A stretch of 9,292 bases of DNA from CAZQEZ01 sp964592475 (GTDB taxonomy: Bacteria; Bacteroidota; Bacteroidia; Cytophagales; Cyclobacteriaceae). The stretch covers positions 1 to 9,292 of the forward strand of contig CAZQEZ010000153.1 in assembly GCA_964592475.1 (NCBI GenBank), written 5' to 3'. This document shows positions 1-7,158 of the stretch, piece by piece. Both the position numbers and the translations under genes were made by a program. Each line of letters starts with the position of its first letter. The stretch's first letter is position 1. Below the pieces are notes generated by a model. That model made no database searches. It saw only the letters and a program-made list of their open reading frames with translations, and had not been told where the DNA came from.

Positions 1-565
1 ATTTATCAAAAATATTGTAATGCTCCTCTGGATTACCTTCCAGAATTTTCCACCCCTTATTATTGGCTTCAATAACTTTTCCACTTTTCAAGTCTATTCT
101 TACGATACCAATAAGGTTGTTTTCAAATAGATTTCGATACCGCTCTTCATTCTCTTTAAGGTTATCTTCGATGGTTTTTCTTTCTGTAATATCCGAAAGC
201 GAGCCAGTAACTCTTACTACATTTCCAAAATCATCAGTATCAATTGATGCTTTAACCTGGTACCAACGAAAGCTACCTTTCTTTTCAAAAAGTCTAAGTT
301 CTACTTCCTGCTTATCAAACAAGCCCAGCAGGCCTCCTTTCACTATATTATTTACTTTTTCAATATCGTAAGGATGCACAAGAAGGTGAAATTTATTCTT
401 TATATCCAATTCATCATTGACCCCATAGCCTAGCATCCGCTTACATTCCCCGGTGAGGAATATACTCTCTTGAGAAATATCCCAATCCCATAAGCCAACA
501 TTGGCCAGTTCAGAGGCAATTTCTAAATATTCGGAAACATTCTTATGGTTTCTGGTCTTGGGCAT
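1..565 (-). CDS. PAS-domain sensor protein, N-terminal part (runs off left edge)
   Basis: This is the first 188 residues of a signalling protein that continues beyond position 1. Residues about 12-130 form a PAS/PAC sensor unit of the PAS_3 type: GLWDWDI at 24-30, the HPxD-type motif HPYD at 64-67, RWYQVKA at 100-106, and the closing PAC signature GSLSDITERK at 121-130. A short charged, probably helical linker (about 128-146) leads into a second PAS domain starting near ENEERYRNLFENN (138-150), which is cut by the window edge. There is no signal peptide or membrane segment, so the visible part is cytoplasmic. The ATG at 565 is the first after an in-frame TGA at 580-578. Proteins of this architecture usually end in a histidine kinase or diguanylate cyclase output domain, but none is visible, so the output and the ligand are unknown. 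It has its own upstream gap of 231 bp and is probably not cotranscribed with the phosphoribosyltransferase gene. Confidence 0.85.
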   Translation of the reverse strand, partial: MPKTRNHKNVSEYLEIASELANVGLWDWDISQESIFLTGECKRMLGYGVNDELDIKNKFHLLVHPYDIEKVNNIVKGGLLGLFDKQEVELRLFEKKGSFRWYQVKASIDTDDFGNVVRVTGSLSDITERKTIEDNLKENEERYRNLFENNLIGIVRIDLKSGKVIEANNKGWKILEGNPEEHYNIFDK

Positions 566-674
566 AAGATTATTTTTTCAACTTATGAAAAAACGCTTTT
601 TAGAATGGCTTTTGTTTCTAGTAAAAACTTTAATTTAGCGGTCATATAGCATGCAACTTCTGTTAATAGTATAT

Positions 675-682
675 CAAATATA
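675..682 (-). promoter_or_regulatory. Possible -7 element for the PAS sensor gene
   Basis: Read on the minus strand this is TATATTTG, an exact match to the Bacteroidota -7 consensus TAnnTTTG. It would start a transcript near 668, about 100 nt before the sensor ATG. No TTG-type -33 element is seen at the normal 17-23 nt spacing, and the region is very AT-rich, so a chance match is quite possible. Confidence 0.25.
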
Positions 683-796
683 GCATATTTTTGCTACATT
701 ATGAGTATAAATATGCAATATATTAGTACTATTAAATCTTAAAATAATATTATTTTTAACTAACAATCTGAAAATTAAGCGGTTGTAACTAAAAAT

Positions 797-1306
797 TTAA
801 TATAAAAAAACAGCTAATTTCTCGTCTTCTAAAGCCACTTTTATTGTTTCTTTTATGGTAGTGCTCAATTCATACCCTACATAATCGGCAGCTATCGGAA
901 ACATTTTATGACTTCTGTTGATCAAAACGGCTGTTTGAATTCTTTTTATTTCAATATCCAAAAAAGGTTTTAGGCTTTGCATAAATGTGCGGCCGGTATG
1001 CAAAACATCATCTACAATAATAATTGTTTTGTTTTGCATTACTGCCAAATCTACATCGAGACTCACTTCTCCACTAAGTGGAGCTTCCTTGTCCAATGTA
1101 ATTTTTGCTAGTTGTATTTTGAAAGGGGAAATATTATTGAGTTGTTTATGCAAAAGCTCAGCAAAAACATAGCCTTCACCTACCACACCGGCAAGCAAAA
1201 GCTCATTTTCCTGAAAGTTTCTTTCATAAATCTCAAAAGCAATCCGTTTTATTTTTTGACGGATCGACTTATCGTCGAGAATCTGATTTTTTTCTTCTAA
1301 TGCCAT
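797..1306 (-). CDS. pyrR: PyrR-like phosphoribosyltransferase
   Basis: A 169-residue type I phosphoribosyltransferase most similar in layout to PyrR, the uracil phosphoribosyltransferase and pyr attenuation regulator. The PRPP-binding motif IIIVDDVLHTGRT is at residues 95-107, with the paired aspartates and the TGRT phosphate loop intact. NRSHKMFPIAADYVGYELST at 130-149 matches the PyrR segment usually written DRGHRELPIxADYVG. LLLAGVVGEGYVFAELL (36-52) is the beta-strand and loop that reads GIxTRG in PyrR; here the loop arginine is absent and a glutamate (E44) takes its place. The family transfers phosphoribosyl from PRPP to a base, but whether this protein acts on uracil, on another base, or binds pyr mRNA cannot be read from the sequence. 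It lies 11 bp after the Lrp-family gene and is probably cotranscribed with it. No pyr biosynthesis gene and no clear downstream terminator is present. The symbol is by family resemblance only. Confidence 0.8.
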   Translation of the reverse strand: MALEEKNQILDDKSIRQKIKRIAFEIYERNFQENELLLAGVVGEGYVFAELLHKQLNNISPFKIQLAKITLDKEAPLSGEVSLDVDLAVMQNKTIIIVDDVLHTGRTFMQSLKPFLDIEIKRIQTAVLINRSHKMFPIAADYVGYELSTTIKETIKVALEDEKLAVFLY

Positions 1307-1317
1307 TTAAATTTTGG

Positions 1318-1794
1318 CTATTCTGGTATTGGAATTACTTTACTATCTTTAAAAGTACTTAGTATTACCATCGACTCCATGTTGTCTAGTACATTAATAT
1401 TACTTACCTTTTCAAGCATTAACTTTTGATAAGAGCCTATGTTTTTGGCAATTATTTTTAATATAAAGTCGCCAGAGCCAGTAATATGATGACATTCAAT
1501 TACTTCATCTATTTGATTGATTTCAGCTAGGAAAATATCAATATTGTCTTTGTTGTGTCCTTTTAAAGAAACTAGCACAAAAGTGCTTACACCTAAACCA
1601 AGTCTGTCAGTATCTACTTTTGCATGGTAACTTTTTAAAATACCACCATTTTCTAGTTTTTTAACTCTTTCTAGGGTAGGCGCGGGAGACAATCCTATTT
1701 CTTTGCTTAATTGTGCATTGGTAATTTTGGCACTAGCTTGTAAAATTGTTAAAATTTTACGGTCGATGTGATCTAATTTAATCATTTGATTCAT
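1318..1794 (-). CDS. Lrp/AsnC family transcriptional regulator
   Basis: A 158-residue DNA-binding regulator of the feast/famine family, of normal family length. The N-terminal winged helix-turn-helix begins at LDHIDRKILTILQ (7-19), with the recognition region NAQLSKEIGLSPAPTLERVKKLE at about 26-48. A linker strand (GILKSYHAKVD, 51-61) joins it to the effector-binding RAM domain (about 66-148), which carries the ligand-site glycine motif TGSGDF at 105-110. Such proteins assemble into dimers and octamers and respond to amino acids or related small molecules; the ligand is not predictable here. Start: ATG at 1794 is used; an in-frame ATG at 1785 (residue 4) fits the family start MxxLDxID equally well. 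The gene is transcribed away from purK across a shared 243-bp region, a common place for such regulators to bind and to control themselves and a neighbour. The PyrR-like gene follows 11 bp downstream. Confidence 0.92.
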   Translation of the reverse strand: MNQMIKLDHIDRKILTILQASAKITNAQLSKEIGLSPAPTLERVKKLENGGILKSYHAKVDTDRLGLGVSTFVLVSLKGHNKDNIDIFLAEINQIDEVIECHHITGSGDFILKIIAKNIGSYQKLMLEKVSNINVLDNMESMVILSTFKDSKVIPIPE

Positions 1795-1921
1795 TATCGC
1801 TGCAATTTAAAGTTGATAATCAGCTTTTTTTTAAAATAATTTAATAAATACTATTGGAAATTAATCTATGGAATATGGCTTAAACCAAATAATTTACCAT
1901 CATAAACGCTTAATGGCCAAA

Positions 1922-2016
1922 ATTATTCGATAATATTGAAAAAAGTAATTAAAAAATCCATTTTTTATTCTGTTAACAAATTTAACGTAGCTTTGTATGT
2001 GAATATTCGAAATATT
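1922..2016. promoter_or_regulatory. Two related near-palindromes between lrp-type gene and purK
   Basis: Two short inverted repeats with 3-nt spacers lie 80 bp apart: ATTAT-TCG-ATAAT at 1922-1934 and AATATT-CGA-AATATT at 2002-2016. Both contain ATTCGA followed by an AT-rich arm. The second overlaps the predicted purK transcription start. Lrp/AsnC proteins bind short, degenerate, AT-rich dyads, often several in phase, so these are candidate operators for the divergent regulator. The surrounding DNA is extremely AT-rich and the arms are only 5-6 bp, so chance is a real alternative. Confidence 0.25.
1988..1995 (+). promoter_or_regulatory. Predicted -7 promoter element of the purK operon
   Basis: TAGCTTTG matches the Bacteroidota housekeeping -7 element TAnnTTTG exactly and lies 42 bp before the purK ATG, implying a transcript start near 2002 and a leader of about 35 nt. 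The -33 region (about 1960-1972) is T-rich but has no clean TTG at ideal spacing. No riboswitch-like structure is seen in the short leader. Confidence 0.55.
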
Positions 2017-2037
2017 TATTAATTAAATTATTAAATC

Positions 2038-3171
2038 ATGCTATATCCTGATTTTAAACTAGGAGTTTTGGGTGGCGGCCAACTGGGTCGCATGCTAATC
2101 CAATCAGCTATAGATCTTAACTTGAATGTTTTAATCCAGGATCCCGATATAAATGCTCCGTGTAGTCAATTAGCCACGCAATTTTTTCAGGGAAGTATTA
2201 CGGACTATGAATCGGTATATAACTTTGGCAAAAATTGTGACCTGATCACTATCGAAATTGAAAATGTAAATGCGGATGCTTTACAAAAATTGTCGGAAGA
2301 AGGAGTAAAAGTATATCCACAGCCCCATATCATCTCAATGATAAAGGATAAAAGATTACAAAAGAGCTTTTATAAAGATAATAATATACCCACTGCCGAT
2401 TTTCTATTGACTGACAATAAGGATGATGTGGCTGCTAATAAATCTTTTATACCGGCTATGCACAAGTTGGGTACTGAGGGGTATGATGGTCGCGGCGTAC
2501 AGAAAATTTTAACAGAATCAGACTTGCCAAAGGCATTCAATGCTCCGGGCGTTTTAGAAAAGTTAATCGACTTTGAAAAAGAGCTTTCAGTAATCGTGGC
2601 CCGAAACCTGCAAGGTCAGGTGGTAACATACCCTGTGGTAGAACTCGTTTTTCATCCTGAAGCCAACCTTGTGGAGTATCTCTTTGCCCCTGCAAGTATA
2701 AGTAAAGAGGTAGCTGAAAAGGCCCAAAAAATTGCTGTTGATATAATTGAAAAGCTCGACATGATCGGGTTGCTGGCAGTAGAAATGTTTTTGGAAAAAG
2801 ATGGAAACATCCTGGTAAATGAAATTGCTCCTCGTACGCACAACAGTGGTCACCACACAATTGAGTCAAATATTACTTCGCAATTTGAGCAACATTTACG
2901 ATCTATCTTAAATTTACCTTTAGGGGCTACTGAAAATAGAATACCGGCAGCCATGGTCAATTTATTAGGTGAAGATGGCTATACAGGCCCCGCTCGTTAT
3001 GATGGATTAGAGAAAGTGATGGCTATTTCAGGTGTTCATGTACATTTGTACGGTAAAAAAATAACTAAACCCTATAGGAAAATGGGTCACGTAACAGTAA
3101 TAGATAATGATATCAATTATTTGCGCAAAAAAGCCAAATTTGTAAAAGAAAATTTAAAAGTAATTGCATGA
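2038..3171 (+). CDS. purK: N5-carboxyaminoimidazole ribonucleotide synthase (PurK)
   Basis: An ATP-grasp enzyme of de novo purine synthesis that carboxylates AIR with bicarbonate and ATP to give N5-CAIR, the substrate of PurE. The 377 residues match normal family length. The N-terminal Rossmann-like domain opens with LGVLGGGQLGRML (8-20), followed by the early-domain segment TIEIENVNADAL (71-82). The ATP-grasp glycine loop is GTEGYDGRGV (145-154), and EKLIDFEKELSVIVAR (174-189) forms the nucleotide-binding strand and hinge. The metal and substrate site lies in EIAPRTHNSGHHTIES (262-277), the PurK signature. The C-terminal domain closes with HLYGK and RKMGHVTV (336-354). It is the first gene of a plus-strand unit and its stop overlaps the purE start by 4 bp (ATGA), so the two partner enzymes are translationally coupled. 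No Shine-Dalgarno is seen at its AT-rich start, as is normal in Bacteroidota. Confidence 0.97.
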   Translation: MLYPDFKLGVLGGGQLGRMLIQSAIDLNLNVLIQDPDINAPCSQLATQFFQGSITDYESVYNFGKNCDLITIEIENVNADALQKLSEEGVKVYPQPHIISMIKDKRLQKSFYKDNNIPTADFLLTDNKDDVAANKSFIPAMHKLGTEGYDGRGVQKILTESDLPKAFNAPGVLEKLIDFEKELSVIVARNLQGQVVTYPVVELVFHPEANLVEYLFAPASISKEVAEKAQKIAVDIIEKLDMIGLLAVEMFLEKDGNILVNEIAPRTHNSGHHTIESNITSQFEQHLRSILNLPLGATENRIPAAMVNLLGEDGYTGPARYDGLEKVMAISGVHVHLYGKKITKPYRKMGHVTVIDNDINYLRKKAKFVKENLKVIA

Positions 3172-3695
3172 AAAAGCCACTTGTAGGTGTAATAATGGGC
3201 AGCCAATCTGATTTGCCAGTCATGTCAGAGGCAGCAAAAATACTCGAGCAGCTCGAAGTTCCTTATGAAATATCAATAGTGTCGGCACACCGTACACCGG
3301 AAAGATTGTACCAATACGCTACTACAGCTCACGATAGGGGATTAAAGACAATAATTGCTGGCGCCGGAGGTGCCGCTCATTTACCGGGTATGGTAGCGGC
3401 ATCTACTATTTTGCCAGTAATTGGCGTACCGGTAAAATCGCGCAATTCCATTGACGGATGGGATTCGATACTTTCTATATTACAAATGCCTGGCGGGGTG
3501 CCTGTGGCCACAGTAGCACTGGATGGTGCAAAAAATGCCGGTATTCTGGCAGCACAGATTGTCAGTACTTTTGATGAACAGGTGGCCGAAAATTTAAAAA
3601 TCTTAAAGCAACAATTGAAAGAAAAAGTACTCGCTTCTGCCAAAGAAGTAGAAAAAAGCGGCTATCGGGGAACAACTGTTGGTTTTAAAAAATAA
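3168..3695 (+). CDS. purE: N5-CAIR mutase (PurE, class I)
   Basis: Converts N5-CAIR to CAIR, the step directly after PurK. At 175 residues it has the usual class I PurE size, and the presence of an adjacent purK fits class I (mutase) rather than class II (AIR carboxylase). The signatures are complete: phosphate-binding GSQSDLPVM at 11-19, the catalytic-histidine motif SAHRTP at 39-44 (His41), GAGGAAHLPGM at 65-75, and QMPGGVPVATVAL at 106-118. The C-terminal helix (about 136-165) is lysine- and glutamate-rich, as in other members that form the octamer. The start ATG overlaps the purK stop. The stop codon TAA merges into the ribosome binding site of waaA, so the genes continue as one transcript. 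Confidence 0.97.
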   Translation: MKKPLVGVIMGSQSDLPVMSEAAKILEQLEVPYEISIVSAHRTPERLYQYATTAHDRGLKTIIAGAGGAAHLPGMVAASTILPVIGVPVKSRNSIDGWDSILSILQMPGGVPVATVALDGAKNAGILAAQIVSTFDEQVAENLKILKQQLKEKVLASAKEVEKSGYRGTTVGFKK

Positions 3696-3698
3696 GGA
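3694..3698 (+). promoter_or_regulatory. Shine-Dalgarno site of waaA
   Basis: AAGGA lies 6 nt before the ATG at 3705 and overlaps the last bases of the purE stop codon. It is the clearest ribosome binding site in a window where most starts have none, and it supports the 3705 start. Confidence 0.6.
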
Positions 3699-3704
3699 AA
3701 TTTT

Positions 3705-4958
3705 ATGGGGCAATTTCTTTATAACCTGTTCATCCAGTTTTTCAATATTTTGGGCCGGTCAGCTGCTTTATTTAATGGCAAGGCAGCATCTTTCTTCAAA
3801 GGCAGAAAAGGGATGTTTAAAAAGCTTGAACTGGCCATGATGGAAAATACGGCGCCGATTGCCTGGTTTCATTGTGCATCATTGGGCGAATTTGAGCAAG
3901 GTCGTCCGGTAATTGAAGCATTTCGCGAAGCTTTCCCCCGATATAAAATTATGCTCACCTTCTTTTCTCCTTCAGGTTACGATATTCGAAAAAATTACGA
4001 AAAAGCAGATTATATTTTTTATCTTCCTGTAGATACACCTGCCAATGCACAGCATTTCGTGAATTTAGCAAATCCAGCCATTGCTTTTTTTGTAAAATAT
4101 GAATTCTGGTATAATTTCATCAAAGAGTTAAAAGTAAAAAATATTCCGTTGATAGGATTTTCCATGATCTTTCGGCCTGGCACTATCTTTTTTAAATCCT
4201 ATGGAGGTTTTTACCGCAGAATTTTAAATAACTTCAATCACATATTTGTACAGGATGAAAATTCTCAGAAACTTCTGGAAAGCATCAATTACGAAAAATC
4301 AAGTATTGGAGGCGATACACGCTTTGACCGGGTGTATCAGGTGTACACCAAGCCAAAAGAAATACCGGTTGCTGCATCTCTGAGTAATAATCTTAAAGTA
4401 TTGGTACTGGGAAGTACCTGGCCCAGCGACCTGGATGTGCTGTACCATACTATTAATGATACATCAATTCCTTTAAAATACATCATTGCTCCTCACAATA
4501 TCAGCTCCGGTGAGCTAAACCACATGGAAAGGCTAATACACAGAACCACCGTACGATTCTCGCAAGCTAGTATTGATCAAATGAAAAATATAGATGTTTT
4601 GATCATAGATAACATTGGTATGCTTTCCTCTTTGTACCAATACGGAGACCTGGCCTACATTGGCGGCGCTTTTCGTAAAGCCTTGCACAACACCCTGGAA
4701 GCCGCCACATTTGCGCTGCCGGTACTTTTTGGTGAAGATGAAACTAATAAAAAGTTCAAAGAAGCCATTGATTTGCAGCAGTTGGGTGGAGCTTTAGCAT
4801 TACCTCATCAACCCGATACCATTAAAAAAGAAATAGAGGCCCTGGTGCAGGATGAAAAAAGGATAAGAGAAATGGGAACCATTGCCGGCAATTATGTAAA
4901 AAGTAATATTGGTGGCAGCCGGAAAGTGATTGATTTGGCCCAAAAAATGTTGTTATAG
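3705..4958 (+). CDS. waaA: 3-deoxy-D-manno-octulosonic acid (Kdo) transferase
   Basis: A GT-B glycosyltransferase (family GT30) that transfers Kdo from CMP-Kdo to the lipid A precursor at the inner face of the cytoplasmic membrane. The 417 residues match the family. An amphipathic hydrophobic N-terminus (FLYNLFIQFFNILGRSAALF, 4-23) is the usual membrane anchor. HCASLGEFEQGRPVIEA (56-72) carries the catalytic-base glutamate (Glu62, by analogy with the GEF motif of the family). Other conserved blocks are TFFSPSGYDIRKN (85-97), YLPVDTP (106-112), KYEFWYNF (131-138), GDTRFDRV (203-210), GSTWPSD (236-242), APHN (262-265) and the CMP-Kdo site YIGGAFRKALHNTLEAATF (318-336). Whether it adds one or two Kdo residues cannot be told from sequence. 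It sits 9 bp after purE and one base before rsgA, in the middle of the plus-strand unit; no other LPS gene is present here. Confidence 0.95.
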   Translation: MGQFLYNLFIQFFNILGRSAALFNGKAASFFKGRKGMFKKLELAMMENTAPIAWFHCASLGEFEQGRPVIEAFREAFPRYKIMLTFFSPSGYDIRKNYEKADYIFYLPVDTPANAQHFVNLANPAIAFFVKYEFWYNFIKELKVKNIPLIGFSMIFRPGTIFFKSYGGFYRRILNNFNHIFVQDENSQKLLESINYEKSSIGGDTRFDRVYQVYTKPKEIPVAASLSNNLKVLVLGSTWPSDLDVLYHTINDTSIPLKYIIAPHNISSGELNHMERLIHRTTVRFSQASIDQMKNIDVLIIDNIGMLSSLYQYGDLAYIGGAFRKALHNTLEAATFALPVLFGEDETNKKFKEAIDLQQLGGALALPHQPDTIKKEIEALVQDEKRIREMGTIAGNYVKSNIGGSRKVIDLAQKMLL

Positions 4959-4959
4959 T

Positions 4960-5880
4960 ATGGAAGGATTAGTAACGCGATCGACAGGTTCCTGGTATGA
5001 GGTACTGCATAGGGATCAGATTTACCAGTGTCGGGTAAGAGGTAAGCTTAAATTGAAAGAGGCCAAAGTAACCAATCCGGTGGCCGTGGGAGACCTGGTC
5101 GATTTTGAATTGGAACAGGAAAATGAGAAGCAGGGAATTATTGTTGCTGTAAAGACCAGGGAAAACTATATTATTCGCAAATCGCCACACAAGACCAGTC
5201 ATGGCCATATTATGGCAGCCAATCTTGATCAGGCTATCTGCATTGTAACATTAGTTTTCCCCAAAACATCTATCGGTTTTATCGATCGCTTCCTGGTAGC
5301 AGCGGAGGCGTTCCGTATTCCGGCTTTACTGGTTTTTAACAAAAAAGATCTTTATGACCCACAGCATTTACAACAATTTGATGAGCTAAAAAGCATCTAT
5401 GAACCTCTGGGCTATCCGTGCCTGCTCATTTCTGCCAAAAATGAAGATGGATTGGAACCTTTTAAACAAACTTTAAAAGGCAAAAAATCGTTGATCAGCG
5501 GGCATTCCGGTGTGGGCAAGTCCACGATATTAAACAAACTTTATCCGAGCCTCGAACTCAAAACTTCGGAAGTATCTACTTTTGCCGATAAGGGAGTGCA
5601 TACCACCACATTCGCCGAAATGTTTCAATTGAACCAGGATACCTTTGTAATTGATACACCTGGAATCAAAGAATTAGGGCTGATCGACATTGATAAAGAA
5701 GAAATCAGCCATTTTTTTCCGGAGATGCGTGAGCGCTTTGGTGAATGCAAGTTTTACAACTGCCAGCATGTAAATGAACCTGGTTGTGCTATAAGAGAGG
5801 CTGTAGATAACGACGAAATATCAGTGACACGTTACTATAGTTACCTGAGCATGATGGAGGATGAGGACAACAGGAGATGA
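4960..5880 (+). CDS. rsgA: Ribosome small subunit-dependent GTPase A (RsgA)
   Basis: A circularly permuted GTPase that binds the 30S subunit late in assembly and helps release maturation factors. In 306 residues it has an N-terminal OB fold (about 1-75), the permuted GTPase domain with motifs in the order G4 NKKD (127-130), G5 SAK (158-160), G1 GHSGVGKST (181-189), G2 around HTTT (214-217) and G3 DTPG (232-235), and a C-terminal zinc finger with Cys263, Cys268, His270 and Cys276. Everything needed for activity is present. Start choice: ATG at 4960 gives the family start MEGLVTRSTGSWY, one base after the waaA stop. An in-frame ATG at 4930 would add ten residues that overlap waaA and do not resemble the family, so it is rejected. 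It is the last gene of the purK operon; no clear terminator follows. Confidence 0.96.
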   Translation: MEGLVTRSTGSWYEVLHRDQIYQCRVRGKLKLKEAKVTNPVAVGDLVDFELEQENEKQGIIVAVKTRENYIIRKSPHKTSHGHIMAANLDQAICIVTLVFPKTSIGFIDRFLVAAEAFRIPALLVFNKKDLYDPQHLQQFDELKSIYEPLGYPCLLISAKNEDGLEPFKQTLKGKKSLISGHSGVGKSTILNKLYPSLELKTSEVSTFADKGVHTTTFAEMFQLNQDTFVIDTPGIKELGLIDIDKEEISHFFPEMRERFGECKFYNCQHVNEPGCAIREAVDNDEISVTRYYSYLSMMEDEDNRR

Positions 5881-5924
5881 TTTTATGAGGGCATACTCTA
5901 AATTTTGTGGGTAATTGATTTTAG

Positions 5925-6011
5925 ATGGTTTTCATGTGGACTAAAATTACAGCTTTATTTCAGCTTTTGTTTATATTCCGACTTCACCACAAGGGTTTTT
6001 TTAAGGCATAA
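5925..6011 (+). other. Short signal-peptide-like reading frame, possible remnant of the phosphatase 5' end
   Basis: A 28-codon frame starting at ATG 5925 encodes MVFMWTKITALF followed by QLLFIF and a basic tail ending at TAA 6009-6011. A lysine followed by a hydrophobic core of about ten residues (TALFQLLFIF) looks like a secretion signal. The truncated secreted-type phosphatase begins about 50 bp downstream on the same strand, so this may be what is left of its start after an internal deletion. It is too short to be sure. The rest of 5881-6061 shows no fibronectin-domain remnant in any plus-strand frame and no convincing terminator for rsgA. Confidence 0.3.
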
Positions 6012-6061
6012 AACAGAATGCATGTTTATTGATAAAAGGAAATGCGGCAGATATAAATTAA

Positions 6062-7039
6062 TTTACTAATCTACAACCCGAAACACAATATCTTTACCGC
6101 GTAGGCGATGGCACTTACTGGAGTGAATGGTTTCAATTCACTACCGCGAGCAAAAACAAGCAATCTTTTAAATTCATTTACATGGGCGATGCCCAAAACA
6201 AAGTATTTTCTCATTGGTCGCGAGTGATCCGGGCAGCTTATGCCAGGGCTCCTGATGCCGGTTTTATCCTGCATGTAGGCGACTTGATCAACCATGCCGA
6301 CAATAATTACGAGTGGGAAGAATGGTTTAGAGCGGGAAATTTTATTCACAGCAGTATGCCTACTTTGGTATTACCTGGCAATCACGAGTATAACAAAAAT
6401 GAAAAAGGATTTAAAGAAAGTTTTTCTAAATTCTGGCAGCCACAATTTAATTATTTTAAAAACGCCCCGCTGGACACACTTCAGGACCAGGCCTACTATT
6501 TCGATTACCAGCACGCGCGATTTATTATACTCAATTCTAATCAATTTTGGCAGGAGCAGGCCACCTGGCTCGATCAGGTTTTATCAGACAGCAAACAAAC
6601 CTGGAACATACTTGCTTTTCACCATCCTATTCGTAATGCCGTGGTAGGCAGACAAAATGAGCAAGTAGTGGAGTATTGGCAACCTATCATTGAGAAACAT
6701 AAAGTAGACCTGGTATTACAAGGCCACGACCATACATATGCACGTGGTTTTCTTGACAAAGAACAAAAAGGTGCTCTTTACCTGGTCTCAGTAGGTGGCG
6801 AAAAAATGTATGACCTAACAGAGCAGGATTGGATGCTACGCAAGGCAGAAAATACACAGCTGTACCAGGTGATGGAAATAAATGGCAATGAATTAATTTA
6901 TAACAGCTATACCCCGGATGGTAAAATTTATGATGCCTTTAGTCTCACTAAAGGAAAAAATAATAAAAATAACCTGGTGGAGTTGAAGAATGATTACCCG
7001 GTAGAACGAAGAAATTCAAATACGCTGCAGGAAAAATGA
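6062..7039 (+). pseudogene. Purple-acid-phosphatase-like metallophosphoesterase, 5'-truncated
   Basis: The open frame runs from just after a TAA (6059-6061) with no start codon until ATG 6182. Its first 40 codons (FTNLQPETQYLYRVGDG, then YWSEWFQFTTAS) are the end of the fibronectin-like N-terminal domain typical of bacterial purple acid phosphatases, and lead into the first catalytic strand FKFIYMGDAQ. The calcineurin-like core is complete: counted from 6182, GD at 2-3, GDLINH at 33-38, GNHEY at 66-70, HHP at 147-149 and GHDHTYARG at 181-189, so all metal ligands are kept. The signal peptide and roughly the first two thirds of the fibronectin domain are missing. Translation from ATG 6182 would give a 285-residue protein beginning inside the first core beta strand, two residues before a metal ligand, which is unlikely to fold or be exported. 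The family hydrolyses phosphomonoesters outside the cytoplasm. Decay looks recent because the rest of the frame is undamaged. An assembly error or an expressed short form are alternatives. Confidence 0.7.
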
Positions 7040-7102
7040 TAGGGCTTGTTTACCATGCATTAAACAAAGCATATAAAGATTAATTTTATTAACTGAATTT
7101 GT

Positions 7103-7135
7103 AAAACCGGCTCCGAAATAATTGGAGTCGGTTTT
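7103..7135. terminator. Strong intrinsic terminator between convergent genes
   Basis: Arms at 7103-7114 (AAAACCGGCTCC) and 7124-7135 (GGAGTCGGTTTT) pair over 12 bp with a single G-U wobble and a 9-nt loop, followed on the plus strand by ATTTT. It lies 64 bp after the phosphatase stop (plus) and 24 bp after the lipoprotein stop (minus). The A-run/T-run symmetry means it can work in both directions, though the U-tract is longer on the plus strand. Confidence 0.85.
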
Positions 7136-7158
7136 ATTTTGGTGAATATTACTTTTAA

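Noticed and set aside
63..371. Plus-strand frame of 102 codons antisense to the PAS sensor
   Set aside because: Serine- and phenylalanine-rich composition typical of an antisense shadow; the minus strand carries clear PAS/PAC motifs.
740..796. Terminator after the PyrR-like gene
   Set aside because: The stretch is AT-rich without a GC-containing stem next to a T-run on the minus strand.
2537..2869. Open frames on the minus strand inside purK
   Set aside because: They are antisense to highly conserved PurK motifs and have no recognisable domain or start signal.
4930..4959. Ten-residue N-terminal extension of rsgA from ATG 4930
   Set aside because: It overlaps waaA out of frame and reads MIWPKKCCYS, unlike RsgA starts; ATG 4960 gives the conserved MEGLVTRSTGSW.
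5941..5996. Possible terminator after rsgA (repeated CAGCTTT and the T-run near 5995-6002)
   Set aside because: The CAGCTTT copies are direct, not inverted, and no stable stem precedes the T-run.
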